From contig NZ_MUYA01000001.1 of the NCBI RefSeq assembly GCF_002015115.1, positions 135,337-199,336 of the forward strand: a DNA stretch of 64,000 nucleotides, read 5' to 3'. Below are positions 56,637 through 64,000 of this stretch, in pieces. This DNA is from Haemophilus paracuniculus. GTDB taxonomy: Bacteria; Pseudomonadota; Gammaproteobacteria; Enterobacterales; Pasteurellaceae. The notes beneath the pieces are model-generated. The model was not told the DNA's origin, searched no databases, and saw only the letters and a program-made list of their open reading frames with translations. A program made the translations under genes and the position numbers. Every line of letters starts with the position of its first letter. Position 1 is the stretch's first letter.

Positions 56637-58625
56637 ATGCTCAAAAAACTCCTCAACTCATTCCGTCCAACCAAATCACAAACACCGCTTACCGCAGAAG
56701 AGCAACCGACAGACGGCTGGCACAGCCCCCTCTCAGCAGATAAATTACTGGATACACCTTTACGCAAACAGTACCTTAATACAATTTGGCAAAATGTCTC
56801 AATGACACCTGATATGTTCAAAAAATTGTACCGTACACCGATTGAACATTATGCGGAAATGGTACAATTGTTACCTGCCTCAGAATCCCATCATCACGCC
56901 CATATCGGCGGAATGCTCGATCACGGGCTTGAAGTCATTTCTATTGCGGCTCGCCTACGTCAAAGTTATGTGTTACCACCGAATGCCGCCCCCGAAGAAC
57001 AAGCCAAACAGCGAGATGTATGGACTGCCGTAGTGATTTATGCCGCTCTTTTACACGATATTGGCAAGGTCGCCGTTGATATTGAAGTCCAACAAAAAGA
57101 CGGCACCCGTTGGTTTCCGTGGCAGGGCAAGCCGACACAACCCTACAATTTCCGCTATATTAAAGGACGAGATTACTCGTTACACCCAACCCTCGGCGGC
57201 TTTTTTGCCTCACAAATGCTACCCAAAGAAGCCTTTGATTGGATCGGCAAATTTCCCCAAGCCTTTGCCCAATTGATGACTTTCATTTCTGGACATCACG
57301 ATAAAGCGGGTATTTTGGCAGAAATTATCCAGAAAGCTGACCAAATTAGTGTCACAATGGCTCTCGGTGGTGATCCTGGCAAACTTGCCGAACAGCCAAA
57401 AATGTCGTTTGCGAAACAGTTACAAATTGCCTTACGCCACGTTGTTGGACAGTTCAAACTCAATGCACCGAAAGGTGGCTGCGATGGCTGGCTTACCGAA
57501 GATGGGCTTTGGCTAATGAGCAAAAGCACCGCTGATCATATTCGAGCTCACCTAATGTCTCAGGGGGTGAGCGTGCCTAGTCTAAATGGTAAATTGTTTG
57601 ATGAGTTACAAGCCCATAATTTAATTGAGAAAACTGCCCAAGATACGGCCATTTGGAACTGCAAAGTCGCATCAAATATTGGTTGGGCACCACCAAAGCC
57701 ATTTTCCTTATTGAAAATCTCCCCGAACGTGATTTGGGATAACATTGAACAGCGTCCAGCCCTTTTTGAAGGGCGTGTTAACGTGGTTGATGAACAAGGT
57801 AATTCTGTTTCTACGGACGTTGTCCCCGTTTTGTCTGACGTAGAAGTACCGAATACGATGCCTGATCTATCTATTGCTGATACAGCCAATAATGTCGTAC
57901 CGCCGACTTTTGAAGCTGAACCAGTTAATGATCATTTAACGACTGAACCAGTTGTAGAAAATCCGACACAATCATTCTCTGAACCAACAGTTGACAGTAC
58001 AGAAAGCACAGATGATGTCGCATTCGCCCTGCAATTCTTTGATGATATGATGCCAGATACCGCCGAACAAAATGCTGAACCAGTGGTAGAAAAATCCCTG
58101 AAATCGCAATCAGTTGCAGAAGAGACAGAGTTATTACCTTTACCTACACCACCGCAAAAAGTAGCCCCTAAAATGGCAAAAAATGTCAAAAAAGAGGCAA
58201 AACCTACCGCTTGTCCGCCGAACACCACCGAAATTATTGACGGACTTGCCTTTTTAAATTGGGTTAAAGCAGGCGTACTCTCAGGCAAAATTTTTGTCAA
58301 TAAACCGAATGCCCTTATTCATATTGTGCAAAATCACCTTTTCCTTGTTACACCGAACAGTTTTCAGATATATTTGAGAGAGGCAGGCGTTACCGATGAA
58401 GCAGCTTGGGAATTATTACAAAAACATTTCCAAAATCTCGGTATTCATAAACGCTGTCATACGGAAAATGATAGCCGAAATATCTGGGAATGTTCCGTAG
58501 TGGGGCCCAAAAGAACATCTATCTTGAATGGTTTCTTGATAGAAGATGTGAAGTTGATTCTTGGTGATAAACTTGCCGTCAACAATCAATGGCTCAAACT
58601 TAGAGGATATCCTTATTATGGATAA
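56637..58625 (+). CDS. traI: MobH-family relaxase TraI
   Basis: 662 residues from the ATG at 56637; a GTG at 56607 would add ten. The N-terminal TraI_2 domain has HHHAHIGGMLDHGLEV (three conserved His near 90) and the HD motif LLHDIGK near 138, then FISGHHDKAG near 220. This metal-dependent HD relaxase nicks the element at oriT and leads the strand into the recipient. A long low-complexity linker (about 400-530) precedes the C-terminal DUF1528-like domain (FLNWVKAGVLSGKIFVNKP ... LRGYPYYG). Its stop overlaps the integrase start by 8 bp. Confidence 0.92.
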   Translation: MLKKLLNSFRPTKSQTPLTAEEQPTDGWHSPLSADKLLDTPLRKQYLNTIWQNVSMTPDMFKKLYRTPIEHYAEMVQLLPASESHHHAHIGGMLDHGLEVISIAARLRQSYVLPPNAAPEEQAKQRDVWTAVVIYAALLHDIGKVAVDIEVQQKDGTRWFPWQGKPTQPYNFRYIKGRDYSLHPTLGGFFASQMLPKEAFDWIGKFPQAFAQLMTFISGHHDKAGILAEIIQKADQISVTMALGGDPGKLAEQPKMSFAKQLQIALRHVVGQFKLNAPKGGCDGWLTEDGLWLMSKSTADHIRAHLMSQGVSVPSLNGKLFDELQAHNLIEKTAQDTAIWNCKVASNIGWAPPKPFSLLKISPNVIWDNIEQRPALFEGRVNVVDEQGNSVSTDVVPVLSDVEVPNTMPDLSIADTANNVVPPTFEAEPVNDHLTTEPVVENPTQSFSEPTVDSTESTDDVAFALQFFDDMMPDTAEQNAEPVVEKSLKSQSVAEETELLPLPTPPQKVAPKMAKNVKKEAKPTACPPNTTEIIDGLAFLNWVKAGVLSGKIFVNKPNALIHIVQNHLFLVTPNSFQIYLREAGVTDEAAWELLQKHFQNLGIHKRCHTENDSRNIWECSVVGPKRTSILNGFLIEDVKLILGDKLAVNNQWLKLRGYPYYG

Positions 58626-59535
58626 ACAAACACAACAAATTACTTTTGATGAATTATTACAAAAATTTTTTGTTACGCGATCATCGAATTGACACTCAAA
58701 AAACATATGAAAGTGTTTTAGAGCAATTTAAAAAGTATCATCCAAATATGCTTCCTGATGAATTAACCGCAGAATCGGTAGGCAAATGGAGAAATATGGT
58801 ATTACCTCATTTATCTCGTGCAACTTGGAATAAATATGTCAGCCATATTAGTCCATTGTACAATTTTGGTATAAAGCATAAATACCTTAAAATTGAACAT
58901 AATCCCTTTGCAGGATTACAAGTTATAAAAGATAAGAAGAAAAAGAAAACATTGCAAGATAAGCAATTAGAACAAATGGATTGGTTACTCTGTTCTAATG
59001 AGAATATACCAAATATTTTAACCCCTAACTGGTTCTTTTTAGCATTAGTCAAAACATTAAGATATACAGCCATTAGGAGAAAACAGCTTCTTAAAATGAA
59101 AATATCAGATATTGATTTTAATAAGAAGTTATTACACATTTCTGCTGAAAATAATAAAAGCCATAAAGATCATACAATTCCGTTATCTAATAAATTAATG
59201 CCGTATTTAGAACGATTATATTTAGAGCATCAACAGATAAAAAGCCCACCTTGCACACAATTTTTAACTTAAATCTTTTTTCTAAATTTACTCGTAGAAA
59301 AGGATTAGAGATGAGTACAGATCAACTTTCTCATATTTTTAGAGTCATTTCTGAAAAGATTGGCTCAACAGTAAGCCCTCACCGTTTTCGTCATACCGTA
59401 GCTACCACGTTGATGAAAAATCCTGAAAATATTTACGTTACTCAGAAACTGCTAGGACATAGCAGCATTATCGTAACAATGGAATACATTGAGGACGATC
59501 CTGAACATCTTCGGGATCACGTCAATCGGTTGTAA
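58618..59535 (+). pseudogene. int: Tyrosine integrase of the element, broken by two frameshifts
   Basis: The natural start ATG at 58618 overlaps traI and gives MDKQTQQITFDELLQKFF, then stops after the A5T6 tract at about 58664-58674. The frame continues one base over (RDHRIDTQKTYESVLEQF) to 59272 and a third segment runs to 59535. All catalytic parts exist but in two frames: the first Arg in TAIRRKQLL, HRFRH, and LGHSSIIVTMEYIE with the Tyr nucleophile. One extra base in the homopolymer and one missing base near 59250-59270 would explain this. It sits next to attR as expected for a tRNA-Leu-specific integrase. Confidence 0.88.
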
Positions 59536-59538
59536 ATT

Positions 59539-59566
59539 TTTCTGTTTCAGGGTTTACAAGTAAAAT
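59539..59566. repeat. Right copy of the 28-bp inverted repeat, after int
   Basis: It begins four bases after the integrase stop, 90 bp before attR, and matches 56505-56532 in inverted orientation with one difference (GTTTAC here, GTGTAC there). Confidence 0.7.
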
Positions 59567-59584
59567 AAAAATCGTAAAATAGAG

Positions 59585-59611
59585 CTACTTGCTATGATTT
59601 TTGGCAAGTAG
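59585..59611. repeat. 8-bp hairpin between int and attR
   Basis: CTACTTGC (59585-59592) pairs with GCAAGTAG (59604-59611). It may end integrase transcription or be an arm-type integrase/excisionase site. Confidence 0.55.
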
Positions 59612-59655
59612 TTCTTAATAGTTGCCAAGTTTAGATGTCTAGATGGCTACACAAA

Positions 59656-59713
59656 GGATTTAAAATCCCTCGCCTTTCGGGGCGTGCCAGTTCAAGTCTG
59701 GCCTCGGGCACCA
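59656..59713 (+). repeat. attR: 58-bp copy of the tRNA-Leu 3' end
   Basis: It repeats 2884-2941 with one mismatch. The 5' half of a tRNA is missing upstream (unrelated sequence), so no functional tRNA is made here. The 315 bp from 59536 to 59850 hold only this site, the repeats described above and the glpQ terminator. Confidence 0.9.
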
Positions 59714-59792
59714 TCACTTATAACACTCTTCAAATTCTTTCTTTAATCAATTTTTCGTTTACTATCATCTCTAATCATTTCGCATAATAATC

Positions 59793-59839
59793 ACAAGCGG
59801 TGAGATCACGCAAAACTTTTACACCGTCTCACCGCTTGT
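59793..59839 (-). terminator. glpQ terminator made of two inverted uptake-signal cores
   Basis: ACAAGCGGTGAGA (59793-59805) pairs perfectly with TCTCACCGCTTGT (59827-59839). Each arm contains the ACAAGCGGT core of the Apl-type DNA uptake signal. Inverted pairs of uptake signals after genes are common in Pasteurellaceae and act as terminators. Confidence 0.85.
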
Positions 59840-59850
59840 AATATCCTTAC

Positions 59851-60930
59851 CTATTTCTGCTGTTTCAGAAATTCCACGCCAGTATCAGGGAAATCGGTGA
59901 ATACGCCCGTTGCCCCTGCTTTGTTGAGCAAGGCATCGTACATTTGGTTTACATCGGTGAAGAAATCAGGCAGGGCATCTTTTCGCACCGTGTAAGGGTG
60001 AAGTTCCAACTTGGTTTTTGTCAATTCTGCCACGAGAGGGGTGTAAACCACTTTGCTCGGTTTAGATTTTTCTTTGTCGATCAACATATACCAACCCGGC
60101 CCAACGCCATCTGCATATTTCGCCACTTCTTGCATTGCGTTCGGTTGGAACATCCAATCGTAGCTGTAATTCACCCATTTACCCGAAGCGTTTTTCTCTT
60201 CGGTTTCGTTCCAATCGGTGTAAGCGATCAGTTGCACCAATTTCACGTCCATTTCCAATTTTGGCAGAAGTTCGGTTTTGATCCGTTTCAACTCATTAAA
60301 ATCAAAGGTTTGCAGATAAACCCGATCGGATTTTTTGTCGTAGCCATATTTTTTCAGCACTTTGAGGGTTTCCAACGCAATATCCTTGCCCTCTTTGTGA
60401 TGAAGCCACGGTGCTTTGATTTCAGGATAGATCCCAATTTTTTTTCCCGTGGATTTTTCTAAGCCTTGAATAAATTCAATTTCTTCCTCAAAAGTGTGAA
60501 TTTTAAAATCCGATTTCCACATTGGGAAACGGTTCGGATAAACCTGCACCTGCTTGCCGTTTTCGACTTTGAAATTTTCGGTCATTCGCAACGATTTAAT
60601 CTCCGCCAAAGTAAAATCGGCGACATAAAAACGCCCGTCTTTTCTGGCTCGATTTGGGAATTTTTGAGCGACATCGGTCAAACCATCAAGGAAATGGTCG
60701 TGAATCACCACCAAGCGATTATCTTTGGTCATCGCTAAATCTTGCTCTAAATAATCCGCTTGTTGCCCGAACGCCAAAGCTTTCGACTCCAAGGTATGCT
60801 CAGGTAAATAACCGCTCGCCCCACGATGAGCGATGATCAGCTTATCACTTTTTGAGGTTGCCATTTGACTGCTACACCCAGCCAACACCGCCATTGCCAC
60901 CGCACTCAACAGTAAAGTTTTGATTTTCAT
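59851..60930 (-). CDS. glpQ: Glycerophosphodiester phosphodiesterase lipoprotein (protein D-like)
   Basis: 359 residues from the ATG at 60930, which has GGAGGAG upstream; the GTG at 60942 lies within that Shine-Dalgarno. A lipobox (LAGC) follows a short signal. The catalytic GDPD motifs are visible: AHRGASGYLPEHT near residue 35, DYLEQDLAMTKD, VIHDHFLDGLT and YPEIKAP. It hydrolyses glycerophosphodiesters to glycerol-3-phosphate and is very similar to the H. influenzae surface lipoprotein D. It is chromosomal and divergent from glpFK, with a shared regulatory region. Confidence 0.96.
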   Translation of the reverse strand: MKIKTLLLSAVAMAVLAGCSSQMATSKSDKLIIAHRGASGYLPEHTLESKALAFGQQADYLEQDLAMTKDNRLVVIHDHFLDGLTDVAQKFPNRARKDGRFYVADFTLAEIKSLRMTENFKVENGKQVQVYPNRFPMWKSDFKIHTFEEEIEFIQGLEKSTGKKIGIYPEIKAPWLHHKEGKDIALETLKVLKKYGYDKKSDRVYLQTFDFNELKRIKTELLPKLEMDVKLVQLIAYTDWNETEEKNASGKWVNYSYDWMFQPNAMQEVAKYADGVGPGWYMLIDKEKSKPSKVVYTPLVAELTKTKLELHPYTVRKDALPDFFTDVNQMYDALLNKAGATGVFTDFPDTGVEFLKQQK

Positions 60931-61018
60931 TGTCTCCTCCACGGAATGTTGTTATACGAAAAAAATTTTGGCGATAATAAACAATTTTTCGCTTTTGCCT
61001 ACTTTCTTTACGCAAATT

Positions 61019-61034
61019 TGTGAGGCACTTCACA
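61019..61034. promoter_or_regulatory. Predicted CRP site 1 between glpQ and glpF
   Basis: TGTGA (61019-61023)-N6-TCACA (61030-61034) is a perfect CRP core with T/A-rich flanks that extend the dyad (TTTGTGA...TCACAAA). Confidence 0.8.
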
Positions 61035-61102
61035 AAATTTTTGGTATTACAAGCGGTCGGTTTTAAGCAAATTTTTACCAATAAGAAAAACCACACAAAT
61101 TT

Positions 61103-61118
61103 TGTGAACCAGCTCACA
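61103..61118. promoter_or_regulatory. Predicted CRP site 2 between glpQ and glpF
   Basis: TGTGA (61103-61107)-N6-TCACA (61114-61118) is also a perfect core. A TTGACA (61121-61126) follows two bases later and may be the -35 of glpF. Glycerol uptake genes are commonly under catabolite control. Confidence 0.8.
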
Positions 61119-61224
61119 AATTGACAATTCTCTCTTTGCAAAGATGTTCGTTTTCCATTACTTTCCGCCGCAAACGTTTTCGTTTTGCAACATTTCCATT
61201 CACTTATTTCATTAGGAGGGGAAA

Positions 61225-62010
61225 ATGGACAATCGTTTGAAAGGGGCTTGTATTGCAGAATTTATCGGCACAGGCTTGATTATTTTCTTTGGGGCGGGCT
61301 GTGTGGCGGCGGCTCAGTTGGCAGGTTCGGCGATGAGTTTGTGGGAGATTTCAATCATCTGGGGCGTGGGGGTCGCAATGGCGGTCTATTGCACCGCTGG
61401 GGCTTCGGGAGCTCACCTCAACCCTGCCGTAACCATTGCGTTGTGGAAATTTGCCTGTTTTGACGGCAAAAAAGTGTTGCCTTACATCATCTCGCAAGTG
61501 CTGGGGGCATTCTGCTCGGCAGCTTTAATCTACTTTTTGTACAAAGATCTGTTCGTGGCGGCGGAAACTGCACAAAACCTTGTGCGTGGGGAAGTGGTTG
61601 GATTCGCTGGCGTGTTTTCCACCTACCCACACCCTCAAATCGGCATCGCCCAAGCCTTTGTGGTGGAAATGGTGATCACCGCCGTGTTAATGGCGTTAAT
61701 CCTCGCCCTTACCGATGACGGCAACGGTGTGCCAAGAGGGGCAATGGCACCGTTGCTGATCGGCTTGTTAATTGCGGTCATCGGCGGTGCGACAGGGCCT
61801 TTAACTGGCTTTGCGATGAACCCAGCACGCGATTTCGGCCCGAAATTATTCGCTTATTTGGCAGGCTGGGGTGAAGTTGCTTTCACGGGCGGACTTGCCG
61901 TGCCTTATTTTATCGTGCCAATCTTCGCCCCGATTGTCGGTGCGTTACTCGGTGCGTGGGGCTACCGCCGTTTTATCGGTAAAAATCTACCTTGCAATTG
62001 TGAAAAATAA
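61225..62010 (+). CDS. glpF: Glycerol uptake facilitator (aquaglyceroporin)
   Basis: 261 residues with six membrane helices and the two half-helix motifs of the MIP family, GAHLNPAVT (near 63) and [11 protein letters not shown] (near 198). The Arg of NPAR and an Asp one turn later mark the glycerol-selective subclass. It admits glycerol for GlpK, whose gene follows after 11 bp. Shine-Dalgarno AGGAGGGG. Confidence 0.96.
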   Translation: MDNRLKGACIAEFIGTGLIIFFGAGCVAAAQLAGSAMSLWEISIIWGVGVAMAVYCTAGASGAHLNPAVTIALWKFACFDGKKVLPYIISQVLGAFCSAALIYFLYKDLFVAAETAQNLVRGEVVGFAGVFSTYPHPQIGIAQAFVVEMVITAVLMALILALTDDGNGVPRGAMAPLLIGLLIAVIGGATGPLTGFAMNPARDFGPKLFAYLAGWGEVAFTGGLAVPYFIVPIFAPIVGALLGAWGYRRFIGKNLPCNCEK

Positions 62011-62021
62011 GGAGAATGCAA

Positions 62022-63536
62022 ATGAGCAAAGAATACATTATCGCCCTCGATCAAGGCACAACCAGCTCCCGTGCGGTGTTGTTGGATAAAAACGCCAACA
62101 TTGTTGAAGTGGCACAACGCGAATTTACCCAAATCTATCCGCAAGCTGGCTGGGTGGAACATAATCCAATGGAAATTTGGGCGACCCAAAGCTCAACCCT
62201 CAATGAAGTAGTGGCGAAAGCGGGTATTTCCTCCGATAAAATTGCCGCGATTGGGATCACTAACCAGCGTGAAACGACGATTGTGTGGGAAAAAGAGACG
62301 GGCAAGCCGATTTACAATGCGATTGTGTGGCAATGCCGCCGCACCGCCGACACCTGTGCCAAATTGAAAGCGGACGGACACGAAGATTACATTCGCCAAA
62401 CCACAGGGTTGGTGGTCGATCCTTACTTCTCTGGCACCAAAGTAAAGTGGATTTTGGACAACGTCGAAGGGGCAAGAGAGCGTGCGAAAAAAGGCGAATT
62501 ATTGTTCGGTACGGTCGATACTTGGCTCGTGTGGAAACTGACCCAAGGGCGTTCCCACGTTACCGACTACACCAACGCTTCTCGCACAATGTTGTTCAAC
62601 ATTCACACCAAACAGTGGGACGACAAAATGTTGCAACTGCTCGATATTCCAAGAGAAATGTTACCCGAAGTGAAAAACTCATCGGAAATCTACGGACAAA
62701 CCAATATCGGCGGTAAAGGTGGCGTGCGAATCCCCGTGGCAGGCATTGCAGGCGACCAACAAGCGGCATTATACGGTCATCTCTGCGTGGAAGCAGGAAT
62801 GGCGAAAAATACCTACGGCACAGGCTGTTTTATGTTGATGAACACCGGCGACCGTGCGGTGCAATCCCAAAACGGCTTGCTCACCACCATCGCTTGCAAC
62901 GCCAAAGGCGAGCCGTGCTATGCGTTAGAAGGCTCAATCTTTATGGGCGGCGCCTCAATTCAATGGCTACGAGACGAGCTCAAAATTATCCACGACAGTG
63001 CCGATTCCCAATACTTTGCCAAAAAAGTACCCGATAGCAACGGCGTTTATGTCGTGCCAGCCTTCACAGGCTTAGGTGCCCCTTATTGGGATCCGTACGC
63101 TCGCGGTGCGATTTTAGGCTTGTCGCGTGGGGCGAACCGCAATCATATTGTGCGAGCCACCTTGGAATCTATCGCCTACCAAACCCGAGAAGTATTGGAC
63201 GCAATGCAATCCGACAGTGGCGAGAAATTGGAAACTTTACGCGTAGACGGTGGTGCGGTCGCCAATAATTTCCTAATGCAGTTCCAAGCAGATATTCTCA
63301 ACGCCAAAGTGGAACGTCCTGTGGTGCGAGAAGTTACCGCCCTCGGTGCCGCCTATCTCGCAGGCTTAGCTACAGGTTTTTGGCAAAATCTGGAAGAATT
63401 AAAAGATAAAGCTGAAATTGAGCATACTTTTGAGCCAGACCGTGACGAAGCCAAACGTACCAAACGTTACGCCGGCTGGAAAAAAGCAGTGAAAAGAGCC
63501 TTAGATTGGGAAAAAGAAGATAGCGAAAACCAATAA
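62022..63536 (+). CDS. glpK: Glycerol kinase
   Basis: 504 residues from the ATG at 62022, chosen over an in-frame ATG two codons upstream because GGAG is 7 bp before it. FGGY-type sugar kinase: the N-terminal [11 protein letters not shown] phosphate loop, WRCRRT-like WQCRRTAD near 80, [10 protein letters not shown] near 245, and [10 protein letters not shown]. It phosphorylates glycerol to glycerol-3-phosphate. Together with glpQ and glpF it forms the glycerol utilisation locus. Confidence 0.97.
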   Translation: MSKEYIIALDQGTTSSRAVLLDKNANIVEVAQREFTQIYPQAGWVEHNPMEIWATQSSTLNEVVAKAGISSDKIAAIGITNQRETTIVWEKETGKPIYNAIVWQCRRTADTCAKLKADGHEDYIRQTTGLVVDPYFSGTKVKWILDNVEGARERAKKGELLFGTVDTWLVWKLTQGRSHVTDYTNASRTMLFNIHTKQWDDKMLQLLDIPREMLPEVKNSSEIYGQTNIGGKGGVRIPVAGIAGDQQAALYGHLCVEAGMAKNTYGTGCFMLMNTGDRAVQSQNGLLTTIACNAKGEPCYALEGSIFMGGASIQWLRDELKIIHDSADSQYFAKKVPDSNGVYVVPAFTGLGAPYWDPYARGAILGLSRGANRNHIVRATLESIAYQTREVLDAMQSDSGEKLETLRVDGGAVANNFLMQFQADILNAKVERPVVREVTALGAAYLAGLATGFWQNLEELKDKAEIEHTFEPDRDEAKRTKRYAGWKKAVKRALDWEKEDSENQ

Positions 63537-63551
63537 TTTTCCGATAACCTA

Positions 63552-63602
63552 AAACAAGGGGGCAGATTTTAGAAAATTTCCCAAAATCCGCCCGCTTGTT
63601 TA
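63552..63602 (+). terminator. Imperfect terminator hairpin after glpK
   Basis: AACAAGGGGGCAGATTTT and AAAATCCGCCCGCTTGTT pair with two interruptions around AGAAAATTTCCC. A T-rich stretch follows. Confidence 0.6.
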
Positions 63603-63641
63603 TTTGCTTTCTATATCTTATTTTTAAGTTTTTAAGCAAAG

Positions 63642-63670
63642 CAAAAACCCCTCGCATTACTGCAAGGGGT
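63642..63670 (-). terminator. rRNA operon terminator
   Basis: On the minus strand ACCCCTTGCA pairs with TGCGAGGGGT (63647-63656 and 63661-63670) around GTAA, followed by TTTTT. It lies 12 bp after the 5S end. Confidence 0.88.
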
Positions 63671-63681
63671 CGGTATTAAAA

Positions 63682-63797
63682 TCTGGCGATGCCCTACTCT
63701 CACATGGGGAAACCCCACACTACCATCGGCGTTACCGCATTTTACTTCTGAGTTCGGAATGGAGTCAGGTAGAACTACGGCACTCTGGTCGCCAGAA
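63682..63797 (-). rRNA. rrf: 5S ribosomal RNA
   Basis: On the minus strand the sequence shows TCTGGCGACC at the start, CCTGACTCCATTCCGAACTC in loops B/C, GTAACGCCGATGGTAGTGTG and the closing CGCCAGA, all as in gamma-proteobacterial 5S rRNA. Ends are approximate to a few bases. The rest of the rRNA operon lies beyond the right edge. Confidence 0.94.
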
Positions 63798-64000
63798 TAT
63801 TCTGTTTTAATCATACATTGAGTTGTTTTTTGTTTTCTCGCTGTACGATTTGATATTCTTTTGTTTGTCTTATTTTCGTTCTTTAATGTTTGTTAATCTT
63901 CAACAAGCTGTTACTGATTTGATTCGTTTTTTTGTTTAGTTTTTTAGCTTTCGCTCTGTTTTTTATTTTTGACTTTCGTCTCTCAAAAACATTTGAGCGT
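63798..64000 (-). other. 23S-5S spacer, no gene seen
   Basis: 203 bp of A/T-rich sequence upstream of the 5S gene on the minus strand, presumably the spacer after 23S rRNA. I see no tRNA in it. Confidence 0.6.

Noticed and set aside
59626..59713. Second complete tRNA-Leu at the right end
   Set aside because: Only the 3' 58 bp match; the acceptor 5' strand and D-arm are absent, so it is attR and not a tRNA gene.
63632..63814. 60-residue minus-strand frame near the right edge
   Set aside because: It lies over the 5S rRNA gene.

Overview
The window shows a Pasteurellaceae chromosome carrying one integrative and conjugative element (ICE) of about 57 kb. The element resembles the ICEHin1056 / PFGI-1 group, also called the GI-type conjugation system. 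The host is suggested by the flanking genes (comM, tilS, then glpQ resembling H. influenzae protein D, glpF, glpK and an rRNA operon end) and by uptake-signal cores of the ACAAGCGGTC type, for example at 61049 and as an inverted pair after glpQ. That core belongs to the Actinobacillus pleuropneumoniae / Mannheimia side of the family, not the AAGTGCGGT side. The species cannot be named from the sequence.

Layout. 1-2687: comM (5' end missing) and tilS. 2709-3039: a tRNA operon Gly(GCC)-Leu(UAA)-Gly(GCC). The last 58 bp of tRNA-Leu (2884-2941) recur with one mismatch at 59656-59713, and these copies define attL and attR. 3117-14523: partition and replication module (ParA, DnaB-like helicase, ParB, DUF2857, STY4528 family, TIGR03761 family, a DUF3158-like gene, SSB, TopB) with several small unknown genes. 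14524-15911: 1.4 kb without a gene but full of RNA hairpins. 15912-18231: a small operon of STY4534/DUF3577, DUF3560 and other genes. 18740-38965 and 41332-44765: the type IV secretion machinery (PilL, TIGR03759, transglycosylase, TraD, pilus and core genes, VirB4-like ATPase, TraG-like protein; on the other strand TraU-like and its partners). It is interrupted by a YadA-type adhesin cassette (19563-23206) and by a cargo pocket (39028-41272) with a PIN toxin-antitoxin pair. 44918-46163: two convergent unknown genes. 46294-52313: a second operon of small genes including ArdC, a methylase-like protein without its catalytic motif, and DUF1281. 52316-56423: cargo with HicAB, unknown small genes and a Septu-like (PtuA/PtuB) defence pair. 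56637-59535: MobH relaxase TraI and a frameshifted tyrosine integrase, then attR. 59851-64000: glpQ, glpF, glpK and 5S rRNA.

The main unusual signal is regulatory. Twelve genes in the two operons 30 kb apart each start with a short leader of the same design. An outer stem (ACCC/GGGY) encloses a GGGGAA/TTCCCC hairpin. A second TTCCCC strand follows and can pair either back with the first strand (a hairpin followed by a U-run) or forward with the Shine-Dalgarno region. The bases next to the Shine-Dalgarno change from copy to copy together with their partners. Both operons begin with the same promoter (TTGTAT-N18-TAATAC) and a 150-nt hairpin-rich repeat that also shows compensatory changes. The genes under this control are of the plasmid-establishment and anti-restriction kind.

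A second signal is a family of tiny genes found as convergent pairs at 11.3-11.7 kb and 53.9-54.3 kb, with one further single member at 9.5 kb. One partner type always has an inverted-repeat operator (ACCACR-N9-YGTGGT) overlapping its -10 box. The element may no longer excise on its own, because its integrase reading frame is broken twice.
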